This document shows positions 19,038 through 26,329 of a stretch of 64,000 nt of DNA, in pieces. Numbering within the stretch: position 1 is the first letter of the stretch; each line of letters begins with the position of its first letter. The position numbers and the translations under genes are program-made. The stretch is from Bacteroidales bacterium. Lineage in GTDB: Bacteria; Bacteroidota; Bacteroidia; Bacteroidales; UBA932. Location: the NCBI GenBank assembly GCA_024402135.1, contig JAKSJN010000004.1:1-64000 (forward strand), given 5' to 3'. Below the pieces are notes generated by a model. That model was given only the letters and a program-made list of their open reading frames with translations, was not told the origin of the DNA and ran no database searches.

Positions 19038-20239
19038 TGCCTAGACATCTTCGTTTCATCACAATTCTTGTTTCCTCCCTGCTGCTTCTGGCAGGGGCTG
19101 ACGTTGTCGCCCAGAATCTTACCCAGAGCCAGAACCGCAAGGCTCAGCTCGAGAAAGAGCTGGCACAGCTAGACCGTCAGATCAAGGAGAATGCTTCCTT
19201 GAGCTCGAATGCGATGAACGAACTTACCCTTGTCCGCAGGAGAATCGAAGCCCGCAAGGAACTTATTGACGAGAGTGACCGCGAGATAGCCGGAATCGAC
19301 GGAAACATCAGAGCCACCCAGAAGAGCATCGACAGCCTTCAGGTCAAGCTTGATACGATGACGTTCTATTACGAAAGGCTCGTGAAGAATGCCTATAAGA
19401 ACCGTGATGCAAGAATCTGGTACATGCATATCCTTGCAGCAGAGAATCTGGGACAGGGTCTAAGACGGTATTCCTTCCTTCGCAGTCTGTCGCAGCAGAT
19501 GAATGTCCAGGCAGAGAAGATACTCGAATCAAAGGCTGAACTGGACTCGAAGAAGACTCAGCTCCAGAGCCTGCGTGCCCAGGCGGCTCTCGTCCGCTCG
19601 CAGCAGCAGGAGGAAATGAATAAGCTTCGCGAAGAGGAAAAGACATCGAAGTCCCTTGTCGACAGGCTCCAGCGCGACAAGAGAAAGTATCAGCGCGACA
19701 TCGAGACGAAGCGCAAAGAGGTTGAAAAACTCAACAAGGAAATCCAGAGGCTCATAGCCGAGTCCATGGGCACTTCGACCAAGAAGGGAAGCACAACTGC
19801 CAAGAAGAAGGTTGAGGTAGACTATACTCTCAGCAAGAAGTTCAGCGAGAACAAGGGCAAGCTGCCATGGCCTGTGGATGGTCCTGTCGTAGAGCGTTTC
19901 GGAGTTCATTATCATCCGGTGTACACTCAGTTGAAGCTTCCGCCAAACGATGGTATTACCATATCGGTTGACAAAGGAACTCAGGTCAAGTGCGTCTTTG
20001 ATGGTGTTGTAAAGAACGTCATCGTCATGCAGGGCTATAACAAGTGCGTGCTGGTTCAGCACGGAGAATACTTCACGTTCTACTGCAAGCTGGGAGACGT
20101 GTCTGTCAAGGCTGGTGACAAGGTCAAGACCGGCCAGGTTCTCGGAACAATCGAACCTCTTGGTGGAGTATCGCAGCTCCACTTCCAGATATGGAAGACC
20201 AATCCGGTTGACCCTATGCCTTGGCTGAGACCTAGATAA
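19037..20239 (+). CDS. EnvC-like murein hydrolase activator (degenerate M23 domain)
   Basis: The 400-residue protein has a signal peptide (LVSSLLLLAGADVVAQ), a long coiled coil (about residues 30-250, rich in Lys, Glu, Gln and Arg) and a C-terminal LytM/M23 domain (LPWPVDGPVVERFGVHYHP onwards). In active M23 peptidases zinc is held by HxxxD and HxH. Here the first site reads NDGIT and the second QLH, so most ligands are missing. This is the pattern known in EnvC, which activates amidases rather than cutting peptidoglycan itself. The gene is coupled to the TPR gene, and a repeat element begins at its stop codon. Confidence 0.85.
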   Translation: MPRHLRFITILVSSLLLLAGADVVAQNLTQSQNRKAQLEKELAQLDRQIKENASLSSNAMNELTLVRRRIEARKELIDESDREIAGIDGNIRATQKSIDSLQVKLDTMTFYYERLVKNAYKNRDARIWYMHILAAENLGQGLRRYSFLRSLSQQMNVQAEKILESKAELDSKKTQLQSLRAQAALVRSQQQEEMNKLREEEKTSKSLVDRLQRDKRKYQRDIETKRKEVEKLNKEIQRLIAESMGTSTKKGSTTAKKKVEVDYTLSKKFSENKGKLPWPVDGPVVERFGVHYHPVYTQLKLPPNDGITISVDKGTQVKCVFDGVVKNVIVMQGYNKCVLVQHGEYFTFYCKLGDVSVKAGDKVKTGQVLGTIEPLGGVSQLHFQIWKTNPVDPMPWLRPR

Positions 20240-20481
20240 GGGGGAGTATCTCCCCCTGCGACCCCCACGGCCTTTTCACCTTTCCATATTTGCTCGCAAG
20301 CTCACAAATACACGGCACGGCCGATTCGTTGATACGAATTCGCTTCGCGAGAGGAAGAGTGAATTCCCCTGTGACCCCCACGGCCTTTTCACCTTTCCGT
20401 ATTTGCTCGCAAGCTCACAAATACACGGCACGGCCGATTCGTTGATACGAATTCGCTTCGCGAGAAGGAAAGCGTATTCCC
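20237..20481 (+). repeat. Tandem intergenic repeat, two copies of a 113-bp unit
   Basis: Two nearly identical units follow each other with a period of 113 bases. Both contain CACGGCCTTTTCACCTTTCC, then TTTGCTCGCAAGCTCACAAA, then GGCCGATTCGTTGATACGAA and GCTTCGCGAGA. The start of a third unit (CCCCTGCGAGCCCC) follows. The first copy is preceded by the hairpin GGGGGAG-TAT-CTCCCCC, which begins inside the TAA stop codon of the EnvC-like gene. It lies between convergent genes. A related inverted copy is at 30982-31098. It encodes no protein that I can support. Confidence 0.9.
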
Positions 20482-20502
20482 CTGCGAGCCCCGCTTTTGT
20501 GA

Positions 20503-21021
20503 TTATCTGAAAGGGATTATATCGACAGTACCTGGGATGACGTCGTCTTCTTTTGGAGTAAGGTAGATGATGCGCTGGTTTGGACTTCCACGGAAGTGCA
20601 GGTGTGTGTCGCGCTGTTCAAGAATGAACGGACCGTCTACGAGTACATCGAGGTAGGGAAGAAGTTTGGACAGCCTTTCGTCTGCCTGAATCTCTTCGAG
20701 AAGGAATCCGGTCCAGCACCATATGGTCTTCTTCGTTTCTGTCTTGATCCTGCGGGCGAGTTCGGTGAATGCCTCTACCTGGTAGAATGGATCTCCTCCG
20801 GAAAAGCTTACGTTGCTGAATTCATCCTTGACGATGATATCCATTATCTCGTCGATGGTCATCCAGTTTCCGTTCGCAATGTCCCACGACTGAGGGTTAT
20901 GACATCCCTTGCAGGCATGAAGGCATCCGGCACAATAGATAGAAATACGCAGACCAGGGCCGTCGGCCATGGTCTGCTCCAATATTTTCAGAACACTGAT
21001 TTTGTCTGGATATGTTTCCAT
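20503..21021 (-). CDS. nrdG: Anaerobic ribonucleotide reductase activating protein
   Basis: This radical SAM enzyme makes the glycyl radical on NrdD. The 172-residue product carries the cluster motif CLHACKGCHNPQSW (CxxxCxxC) near residue 34 and the SAM-binding SFSGGDPFYQ glycine motif. Its ATG shares one base with the stop of nrdD (TAATG on the minus strand), so the pair is translationally coupled. Presence of this oxygen-sensitive system fits an anaerobe. Confidence 0.94.
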   Translation of the reverse strand: METYPDKISVLKILEQTMADGPGLRISIYCAGCLHACKGCHNPQSWDIANGNWMTIDEIMDIIVKDEFSNVSFSGGDPFYQVEAFTELARRIKTETKKTIWCWTGFLLEEIQADERLSKLLPYLDVLVDGPFILEQRDTHLHFRGSPNQRIIYLTPKEDDVIPGTVDIIPFR

Positions 21022-23231
21022 TACTCGTGAACGACGCGGTCCCTGAGCTCTGCGAGCTTGGCTCTGTTCCAGCGGTTGGTGGTTCCTACAAGGTAACCGG
21101 TGATACGCTGGAGAGTGTCGATGTTGTCACTTCCGCAATGAGGACAGACTTTGAGATCTTCGGTTGAATCCTCGAAGCCGCAGTCAAGACAGCGGTTTCT
21201 GTTGTGGTTCACAGAGCCGTAGCCAAGATCATACTTGTCCATGAGGTCTACGACTGACATGATAGCCTCCGGGTTATGTGTAGCGTCTCCGTCGATCTCT
21301 ACATAGAAGATGTGGCCGGCGTTCTCGTACTTGTGGTATGGACCCTCGACCTTTGCCTTGTGTTCAGGTGTACAGTGGTAATATACAGGAACGTGGCTTG
21401 AGTTGGTGTAGTATTCCTTGTCGGTCACTCCCGGGATTACGCCGAACTTCTTTTTGTCCATTCTTGTGAATCGGCCAGAGAGACCTTCGGCAGGAGTTGC
21501 GAAGAATGAGAAGTTGAGCTGGAATTTCTCGGTGTATCCGTTTACTCTCTCAGCCATGTGGGAGATGATTCGGAGACCAAGCTCCTGAGCTTCCTCGCTC
21601 TCGCCATGATGCTTGCCGATGAGTGCAATGAGGCATTCTGCAAGACCGATGAATCCGATGGAGAGGGTACCCTGCTTGATTACGTTCTCGATGGTGTCAT
21701 TTTCGCCGAGGTCGTCGCTGCCAAGCCAGAGACCGTTCATGAGGAGTGGGAACTGCTTCTTGAGCGCAGTCTTCTGGAAATTGAAGCGCTCGACGAGCTG
21801 CTTTGCAGAGATATCGAGAGCCCAGTCAAGCTTCTCGAAGAATACGGCGAGTCTCTTCTCTGGATTCTCCTCTGCCTGCATTGCCTCGATGGCGATGCGT
21901 ACGATGTTGATGGTTGTGAAACTGAGGTTTCCACGGCCGATCGAGGTCTTTGGACCGAAGCTGTTTCCATATACGCGTGTACGGCATCCCATGGTCGCTA
22001 CCTCATGCTCGAAGCGGCGTGGGTCGTCTGCCTTCCATGCAGGATCTGCGTTGTAAGACGCATCAAGGTTCAGGAAGTTAGGGAAGAATCGCCTTGCGGT
22101 TACCTTGCAGGCGAACTTGTAAAGGTCATAGTTAGGGTCTGAAGGGAGATAGCTGACACCTCTCTTCTTTTTCCAGATCTGGATAGGGAAGATTGCTGTA
22201 GATCCGTTGCCGACACCTTCGTAGGTGGTGTTGAGGATCTCACGGATGATGCATCGTCCCTCAGCCGAGGTGTCTGTGCCGTAGTTGATGGAACTGAACA
22301 CAACCTGATTGCCACCGCGGGAGTGGATGGTGTTCATGTTGTGGACGAATGCTTCCATCGACTGGTGTACGCGGCCTACGGTCTGGTTGATGCAATGCTG
22401 GACGATACGGGCGTCGCCCTTCATGCCGGTAAGGTCTCTTCTGATATAGTCGTCGATCTGGACGTCGTTGAGGTGGCTGTAGTCGGTGTTGTCATATGAG
22501 CCGATCTTCTTGAGCTCTTCCTGGAATGTCTTTCTTACGAATGGCGCAAGATAGAAGTCGAATGCAGGGATAGCCTGACCGCCGTGCATCTCGTTCTGGA
22601 CTGTCTCCATTGAAATGCAGGCGAGAACCGAAGCGGTCTCGATACGCTTTGCAGGACGTGATTCGCCGTGGCCGGCCCTGAGACCGTGCTCGAGAATCTT
22701 GTCAAGAGGATGCTGGATACAGGTCAAGCTCTTGGTAGGGTAATAGTCCTTGTCATGGATGTGGATATAACCGCCAACCACTGCCTCGCGAACGTCTTCC
22801 GAGAGCAGGCAGGTATCCACATATGACTTGGTTGACTCTGATGCGAACTTCATCATCATGCCGGCAGGTGTGTCGGCATTCATGTTGGCGTTCTCACGTG
22901 TGATGTCATTTGCCTGGGCATCGATGATCTCCTGGAAAATCTCGTTGCTCTTGGCGTTGCGTGCGAGGCTGCGCTGGTTTCGATATGCGATGTACTTCTT
23001 CGCAACCTCCTTGCGCGGGCTCTTCATGAGCTCCATCTCGACCTGGTCCTGGATCTCCTCCACACTCATTTCCTCTGAGCCTCTCTTCGAGATTGTGTCA
23101 GCGATCTTTGCGGCGAGAACGATGTCCTCTCCGGCTTCTGTAACGTTCATGGCCTTCAGTATGGCCGCAACGATCTTCTGGTTGTTGAACTCAACGACGC
23201 GTCCGTCTCTCTTCTTAATTCGCTTGATCAT
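21021..23231 (-). CDS. nrdD: Anaerobic ribonucleoside-triphosphate reductase
   Basis: Class III reductase that makes deoxyribonucleotides without oxygen. The 736-residue protein starts with an ATP-cone regulatory domain (MIKRIKKRDGRVVEFNNQKI) and continues with the large barrel. It ends with the zinc site CLDC...CPHC and the glycyl radical loop RITGYLVGTTNRWN near residue 715. The chosen ATG gives the normal N terminus; upstream in-frame codons fall in the leader. It is first in a two-gene unit with nrdG and is preceded by a promoter and a promoter-proximal hairpin. Confidence 0.95.
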   Translation of the reverse strand: MIKRIKKRDGRVVEFNNQKIVAAILKAMNVTEAGEDIVLAAKIADTISKRGSEEMSVEEIQDQVEMELMKSPRKEVAKKYIAYRNQRSLARNAKSNEIFQEIIDAQANDITRENANMNADTPAGMMMKFASESTKSYVDTCLLSEDVREAVVGGYIHIHDKDYYPTKSLTCIQHPLDKILEHGLRAGHGESRPAKRIETASVLACISMETVQNEMHGGQAIPAFDFYLAPFVRKTFQEELKKIGSYDNTDYSHLNDVQIDDYIRRDLTGMKGDARIVQHCINQTVGRVHQSMEAFVHNMNTIHSRGGNQVVFSSINYGTDTSAEGRCIIREILNTTYEGVGNGSTAIFPIQIWKKKRGVSYLPSDPNYDLYKFACKVTARRFFPNFLNLDASYNADPAWKADDPRRFEHEVATMGCRTRVYGNSFGPKTSIGRGNLSFTTINIVRIAIEAMQAEENPEKRLAVFFEKLDWALDISAKQLVERFNFQKTALKKQFPLLMNGLWLGSDDLGENDTIENVIKQGTLSIGFIGLAECLIALIGKHHGESEEAQELGLRIISHMAERVNGYTEKFQLNFSFFATPAEGLSGRFTRMDKKKFGVIPGVTDKEYYTNSSHVPVYYHCTPEHKAKVEGPYHKYENAGHIFYVEIDGDATHNPEAIMSVVDLMDKYDLGYGSVNHNRNRCLDCGFEDSTEDLKVCPHCGSDNIDTLQRITGYLVGTTNRWNRAKLAELRDRVVHE

Positions 23232-23284
23232 GGTGGGTGTGGTTATATGTGGTTTTACTACTGATATTCGGTAAATTGCGGAAA

Positions 23285-23309
23285 CAAAAATGTCCCGGGT
23301 TATCCGGGA
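23285..23309 (-). promoter_or_regulatory. Terminator-like hairpin at the 5' end of the nrdD message
   Basis: On the minus strand GTCCCGG pairs with CCGGGAC around a five-base loop, followed by ATTTTTG. It begins at or within a few bases of the predicted transcription start. It could stabilise the message end or act in regulation. I see no ligand-binding aptamer. Confidence 0.45.
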
Positions 23310-23311
23310 CA

Positions 23312-23343
23312 CAAATATAAAAATAAGTATTATCTAATACAAT
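23312..23343 (-). promoter_or_regulatory. Promoter of nrdDG
   Basis: Minus strand ATTG, 20 bases, TATATTTG: a strong match. The leader before nrdD is about 75 bases long. Confidence 0.7.
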
Positions 23344-23400
23344 GTAAAGATATCAACAAAAACATGTTTATTATTGGTATCTGCTTGGCCTATAGTGGGT

Positions 23401-23423
23401 AAAAATTAGAATAATTCTAATTT
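23401..23423 (-). terminator. AT-rich hairpin after the phosphopantetheinyl transferase gene
   Basis: AAATTAGAA pairs with TTCTAATTT around three bases and runs into TTTTT on the minus strand. It is a weak but well-placed terminator. Confidence 0.5.
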
Positions 23424-23429
23424 AAATCA

Positions 23430-24071
23430 TTACTCCTCGCCTTTGGTCCAAACCATGACGTGGTTGTCGAAGGTCATGTATTCAAGCTCGAATTCCTCCT
23501 CGTAGCCATCCTTGTGCACGAATGTGGCTTCCAGCTCTCCCTCGTCCTTCGGTCTGAATCGCTCGATTTCGATCTGCTCCGCGAAATCGACGTCGTAGGT
23601 CGAGATCTTCTTGAAAACGGCCTCCTTGGCGCACCAGTAGATTGCAAGCTGGAGATTCCTGGTCTCATCCTCGAGATCGTCGATCTCATCCTCGGATAGT
23701 GCCTTCTTCTCTACTGCGGAGAAGTCTCTTCCGAGAGACTCGATGTCGATGCCCACCTCGTTGTTGTCGTCCAGTATCACTGCAACATAGTTGTCGGTGT
23801 GGGTGATGCTGATGCAGATCGAGTTGTTCTCGATATATGGTCTGCCGTTGTCATGGTGTGCGAGGTATACCTTGTCCTCGAACATCTTGTCAAGCAGGGC
23901 GCGCACCGCGAGTCTCTGGCGGCGCAGCGATTCACTCCTGATATAGGAGATTTCTTCCATCTCGTCGGTGGGAATGGAACTGAGCTCGCGGAGTTCTTCC
24001 TCGGTCTCGGTTACATGCCATACGCCGATCTTGGCGCGGTTCTCAAGTTCTTTTGTAAAAAATAAGGCCAT
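23430..24071 (-). CDS. 4'-phosphopantetheinyl transferase superfamily protein
   Basis: The enzyme family moves phosphopantetheine from CoA to a serine of a carrier protein. The 213-residue product has the Sfp-type signatures: SICISITHTDNYVAVIL, then the magnesium-binding EVGIDIESLGRDFS near residue 105, then YWCAKEAVFKKIS near residue 145. Length and motifs fit a Sfp/HetI-like monomer rather than the small AcpS. No polyketide or peptide synthetase gene lies nearby, so fatty-acid carrier protein is the simplest substrate. The N terminus is preceded by a leader of about 195 bases holding a small ORF. Confidence 0.85.
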   Translation of the reverse strand: MALFFTKELENRAKIGVWHVTETEEELRELSSIPTDEMEEISYIRSESLRRQRLAVRALLDKMFEDKVYLAHHDNGRPYIENNSICISITHTDNYVAVILDDNNEVGIDIESLGRDFSAVEKKALSEDEIDDLEDETRNLQLAIYWCAKEAVFKKISTYDVDFAEQIEIERFRPKDEGELEATFVHKDGYEEEFELEYMTFDNHVMVWTKGEE

Positions 24072-24125
24072 ATAAAATATCTTTAATCCCCTTCCAGTTC
24101 ATCGGTACGCATACACGAAAAGCCA

Positions 24126-24147
24126 CATCGAAGCTCTCGCTTCAATG
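24126..24147 (-). promoter_or_regulatory. Hairpin in the leader of the phosphopantetheinyl transferase gene
   Basis: CATTGAAGC pairs with GCTTCGATG (one G-U pair) around a GAGA loop, just after the stop codon of the 31-codon leader ORF. There is no T-run, so it is not a simple terminator. A GNRA loop closing a nine-pair stem is a stable RNA structure. Confidence 0.45.
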
Positions 24148-24151
24148 CGGT

Positions 24152-24247
24152 TCATTGATGTATGGTATGCATTGCCGACAACGGATCGTCAGAAGCGGCG
24201 TCCGTCGAAAACTGTTTGTCTGTCAGAATAGAACTGGGAGGTTCCAT
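24152..24247 (-). CDS. Possible 31-residue leader peptide
   Basis: This is the first ATG on the transcript predicted from the promoter at 24273-24304, about 20 bases from its start. The peptide runs MEPPSSILTDKQ to the end MHTIHQ and has no hydrophobic segment or amino-acid run. A GAGA-loop hairpin lies four bases after its stop, and the transferase gene starts about 80 bases further on. It may be a regulatory upstream ORF or a chance frame; conservation would decide. Confidence 0.35.
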   Translation of the reverse strand: MEPPSSILTDKQFSTDAASDDPLSAMHTIHQ

Positions 24248-24272
24248 AAAAATCAATAGGTTGTTGTGCTTG

Positions 24273-24304
24273 CAAAGATATGCTTTTTTGGAATCATCAG
24301 CAAA
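24273..24304 (-). promoter_or_regulatory. Promoter of the phosphopantetheinyl transferase unit
   Basis: Minus strand TTTG, exactly 20 bases, TATCTTTG: a perfect pair. It predicts an unusually long leader of about 195 bases. Confidence 0.75.
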
Positions 24305-24324
24305 AAAGTTTAATAACTTTGTAC

Positions 24325-24332
24325 TATATTTG
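24325..24332 (+). promoter_or_regulatory. -7 box of the malate dehydrogenase gene
   Basis: TATATTTG matches the consensus and lies 42 bases before the ATG. The -33 region is not clear. Confidence 0.55.
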
Positions 24333-24354
24333 TATCGGTATAATTTGACCGATA
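24333..24354 (+). promoter_or_regulatory. Perfect palindrome at the mdh transcription start
   Basis: TATCGGT and ACCGATA form a seven-base perfect inverted repeat with an eight-base spacer, starting directly after the -7 box. It could be an operator for a dimeric regulator or a 5' hairpin of the message. Confidence 0.45.
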
Positions 24355-24374
24355 ATCTTATAAACCAACATATC

Positions 24375-25367
24375 ATGAAATTCCTTACAAACGAGAAACT
24401 CGTCATCGTAGGTGCCGGCGGAGCTATCGGTTCCAACATGGCACAGACCGCACTCATGCTCGGTCTTACTCCTAACATCTGTCTCTATGATATCTTCGAG
24501 CCAGGCGTTCACGGCGTAGCTGAGGAAATGTATCATTGCGCATTCGAAGGAGCAAACATCACCTGGACCACAGATCCGGAGGTTGCGTTCACCGATGCTG
24601 CCTACATCATCTCATCAGGCGGTGCACCTCGTAAGGACGGCATGACCCGTGAGGACCTTCTCAAGGGTAACTGCCAGATCGCTGCCGAATTCGGTGACTA
24701 CATCAAGAAGTACTGCCCAGCTGTAAAGCATGTCGTTGTGATCTTCAACCCAGCTGACGTTACCGCTCTTACCGCACTCATCCACTCAGGTCTCAAGCCA
24801 AACCAGCTTACCTCTCTCGCTGCTCTCGACTCAACCCGTCTCCAGGAGGCTATCGCAGCCGAGCTCGGTGTTCCTCAGTACAAGGTAGAGAACGCTCGTA
24901 CCTATGGTGGTCACGGTGAGGCAATGGCAGTGTTCGCTTCAAAGATCACTGTTGACGGCAAGCCACTCGCAGACTACAACATCGCCGCTGACAAGTGGGA
25001 GGCTATCAAGCACGATACCATCCAGGGCGGTTCAAAGATCATCAAGCTCCGTGGCCGTTCATCATTCCAGAGCCCTGCATACCAGGCTGTGAAGATGATC
25101 GAGGCTTCTATGGGCGGTGCTGAGTTCAACTGGCCTGCAGGCTGCTATGTAAACTGCGACAAGTGCGGTTACAAGAACGTGATGATGGCTATGCCTTCAG
25201 TTATCGACGCTACCGGCGTTCATTTCTCAGCTCCTCAGGGTACTGCTGAAGAGATGGCTGCACTCCAGGCATCTTACGAGCACCTCTGCAAGATGCGTGA
25301 GGAGATCATCTCTCTCGGCATCATCCCTGCAGTAGAGGACTGGAAGACCATGAACGAGAATCTCTAG
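24375..25367 (+). CDS. mdh: Malate dehydrogenase
   Basis: The enzyme interconverts malate and oxaloacetate with NAD, here probably in the reductive branch that makes succinate during fermentation. The 330-residue product opens with KLVIVGAGGAIGSNMAQTA, a Rossmann GxGGxxG loop. It has SSGGAPRKDGMTREDLL near residue 85 (substrate arginine region), and the catalytic histidine is in TYGGHGEAMAVF near residue 178. The form matches Bacteroides malate dehydrogenases. Codon use is strongly biased, as expected for an abundant enzyme. The start follows the promoter and palindrome; an upstream in-frame extension crosses the promoter and was rejected. Confidence 0.92.
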   Translation: MKFLTNEKLVIVGAGGAIGSNMAQTALMLGLTPNICLYDIFEPGVHGVAEEMYHCAFEGANITWTTDPEVAFTDAAYIISSGGAPRKDGMTREDLLKGNCQIAAEFGDYIKKYCPAVKHVVVIFNPADVTALTALIHSGLKPNQLTSLAALDSTRLQEAIAAELGVPQYKVENARTYGGHGEAMAVFASKITVDGKPLADYNIAADKWEAIKHDTIQGGSKIIKLRGRSSFQSPAYQAVKMIEASMGGAEFNWPAGCYVNCDKCGYKNVMMAMPSVIDATGVHFSAPQGTAEEMAALQASYEHLCKMREEIISLGIIPAVEDWKTMNENL

Positions 25368-25387
25368 TCGATACCAGAATAACACAG

Positions 25388-25418
25388 AAAGTGACGCGAG
25401 ATTCTCGCGTCACTTTTT
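25388..25418 (+). terminator. Terminator after mdh
   Basis: A thirteen-pair perfect stem built on AAAGTGACGCGAG and CTCGCGTCACTTT with a three-base loop is followed by further T. Confidence 0.92.
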
Positions 25419-25461
25419 TATTTTGTGGCCTGGCTGCTGGCTCAGTCACGTCTTGAAACGG

Positions 25462-25488
25462 AAAAAGGAGCGATTGCTCGCTCCTTTT
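25462..25488 (-). terminator. Terminator after tRNA-Pro
   Basis: AAAAGGAGCGA pairs with TCGCTCCTTTT around four bases, and a T-run follows on the minus strand. Confidence 0.88.
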
Positions 25489-25492
25489 AAAG

Positions 25493-25566
25493 TCGGGGTA
25501 CAGTGACTCGAACACTGGACCCTCTGGTCCCAAACCAGATGCGCTAGCCAACTGCGCCACACCCCG
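25493..25566 (-). tRNA. tRNA-Pro (TGG)
   Basis: Read on the minus strand it begins CGGGGTGTGGCGCAGTTGG. The anticodon stem CTGGT/ACCAG surrounds the TGG anticodon, which decodes proline. The acceptor pairs CGGGGTG with TACCCCG, and CCA is not encoded, unlike in the tRNA-Ala of this window. Confidence 0.95.
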
Positions 25567-25587
25567 ATTGTTTTCCTTTTGGGACTG

Positions 25588-25618
25588 CAAATATACGCCA
25601 GTTTTTTACAAAACCAAA
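25588..25618 (-). promoter_or_regulatory. Promoter of tRNA-Pro
   Basis: Minus strand TTTG, 19 bases, TATATTTG. It predicts a start a little over 15 bases before the mature tRNA end. Confidence 0.75.
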
Positions 25619-25637
25619 ATTTTTCGCAAAATATTTC

Positions 25638-25645
25638 TAACTTTG
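25638..25645 (+). promoter_or_regulatory. -7 box of the LolD-like gene
   Basis: TAACTTTG matches the consensus and ends eight bases before the ATG, so the 5' leader would be only a few bases. No -33 match at the right distance. Confidence 0.5.
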
Positions 25646-25653
25646 ACATCGAT

Positions 25654-26328
25654 ATGATAATCGAGGCTAAGAATATAGAGAAATCTTTCGGTTCGCTGAA
25701 GGTTCTCAAGGGAATAGACTTCTCAGTGGAAAAGGGAGAGGTCGTGTCCATAATGGGCTCGTCCGGTGCCGGTAAATCAACTCTTCTCCAGATCCTTGGA
25801 ACCCTGTCCACCCCTGACAGTGGGTCTCTTGTCATAGACGGCAAGGATGTGCTTGCTCTCAAGGGCAAGGACATCGCCAGGTTCCGCAACCAGAGCCTCG
25901 GTTTCGTATTCCAGTTCCATCATCTGCTTCCTGAATTCACATCACTGGAGAATGTGATGATTCCGGCCTATATCGCTGGCCGAAAGGAAAAGGACGCCAA
26001 GGCTGCTGCATCAGAGCTTCTCGAGATGCTGGGACTTAAGGACCGCATGACGCATAAGCCTTCGGAGCTTTCCGGAGGAGAACAGCAGCGTGTGGCGATC
26101 GCCCGTGCGCTGATCAACAAACCTGCAGTATTGTTCGCAGACGAGCCTTCCGGCAATCTTGACACCCGCACCAAGCAGGAAATCCATAACCTTTTCTTTA
26201 CACTCCGTGACCAGCTGGGGCAGACTGTCGTCATTGTAACCCATGATCCGGAGCTTGCACGTATGTGTGACAGGTGCATGTATATGCGTGACGGTCTCTT
26301 CGTAGATGACTATCTGAGCGGCAGATAG
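25654..26328 (+). CDS. ABC transporter ATP-binding protein, LolD/MacB type
   Basis: The 224-residue ATPase has Walker [17 protein letters not shown] near residue 36, the Q-loop [19 protein letters not shown], the signature [15 protein letters not shown] near residue 140 and Walker [13 protein letters not shown]. The wording of these motifs is that of the LolD/FtsE/MacB group, which drives lipoprotein release or other mechanical transport. No permease gene is adjacent, so its partner must be elsewhere. In Bacteroidales lone LolD-like genes are common. The chosen ATG follows the -7 box. Confidence 0.85.
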   Translation: MIIEAKNIEKSFGSLKVLKGIDFSVEKGEVVSIMGSSGAGKSTLLQILGTLSTPDSGSLVIDGKDVLALKGKDIARFRNQSLGFVFQFHHLLPEFTSLENVMIPAYIAGRKEKDAKAAASELLEMLGLKDRMTHKPSELSGGEQQRVAIARALINKPAVLFADEPSGNLDTRTKQEIHNLFFTLRDQLGQTVVIVTHDPELARMCDRCMYMRDGLFVDDYLSGR

Positions 26329-26329
26329 C

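Noticed and set aside
20237..20502. CRISPR array
   Set aside because: Only two 113-bp units in direct tandem without spacers, and no cas gene; the unit is an intergenic repeat.
23285..23312. Cobalamin or other riboswitch before nrdD
   Set aside because: The leader is only about 75 bases and holds a single simple hairpin; there is no room for an aptamer.
24162..24374. N-terminal extension of malate dehydrogenase
   Set aside because: It crosses the mdh promoter and the perfect palindrome; the family starts at MKFLTNEKLV.
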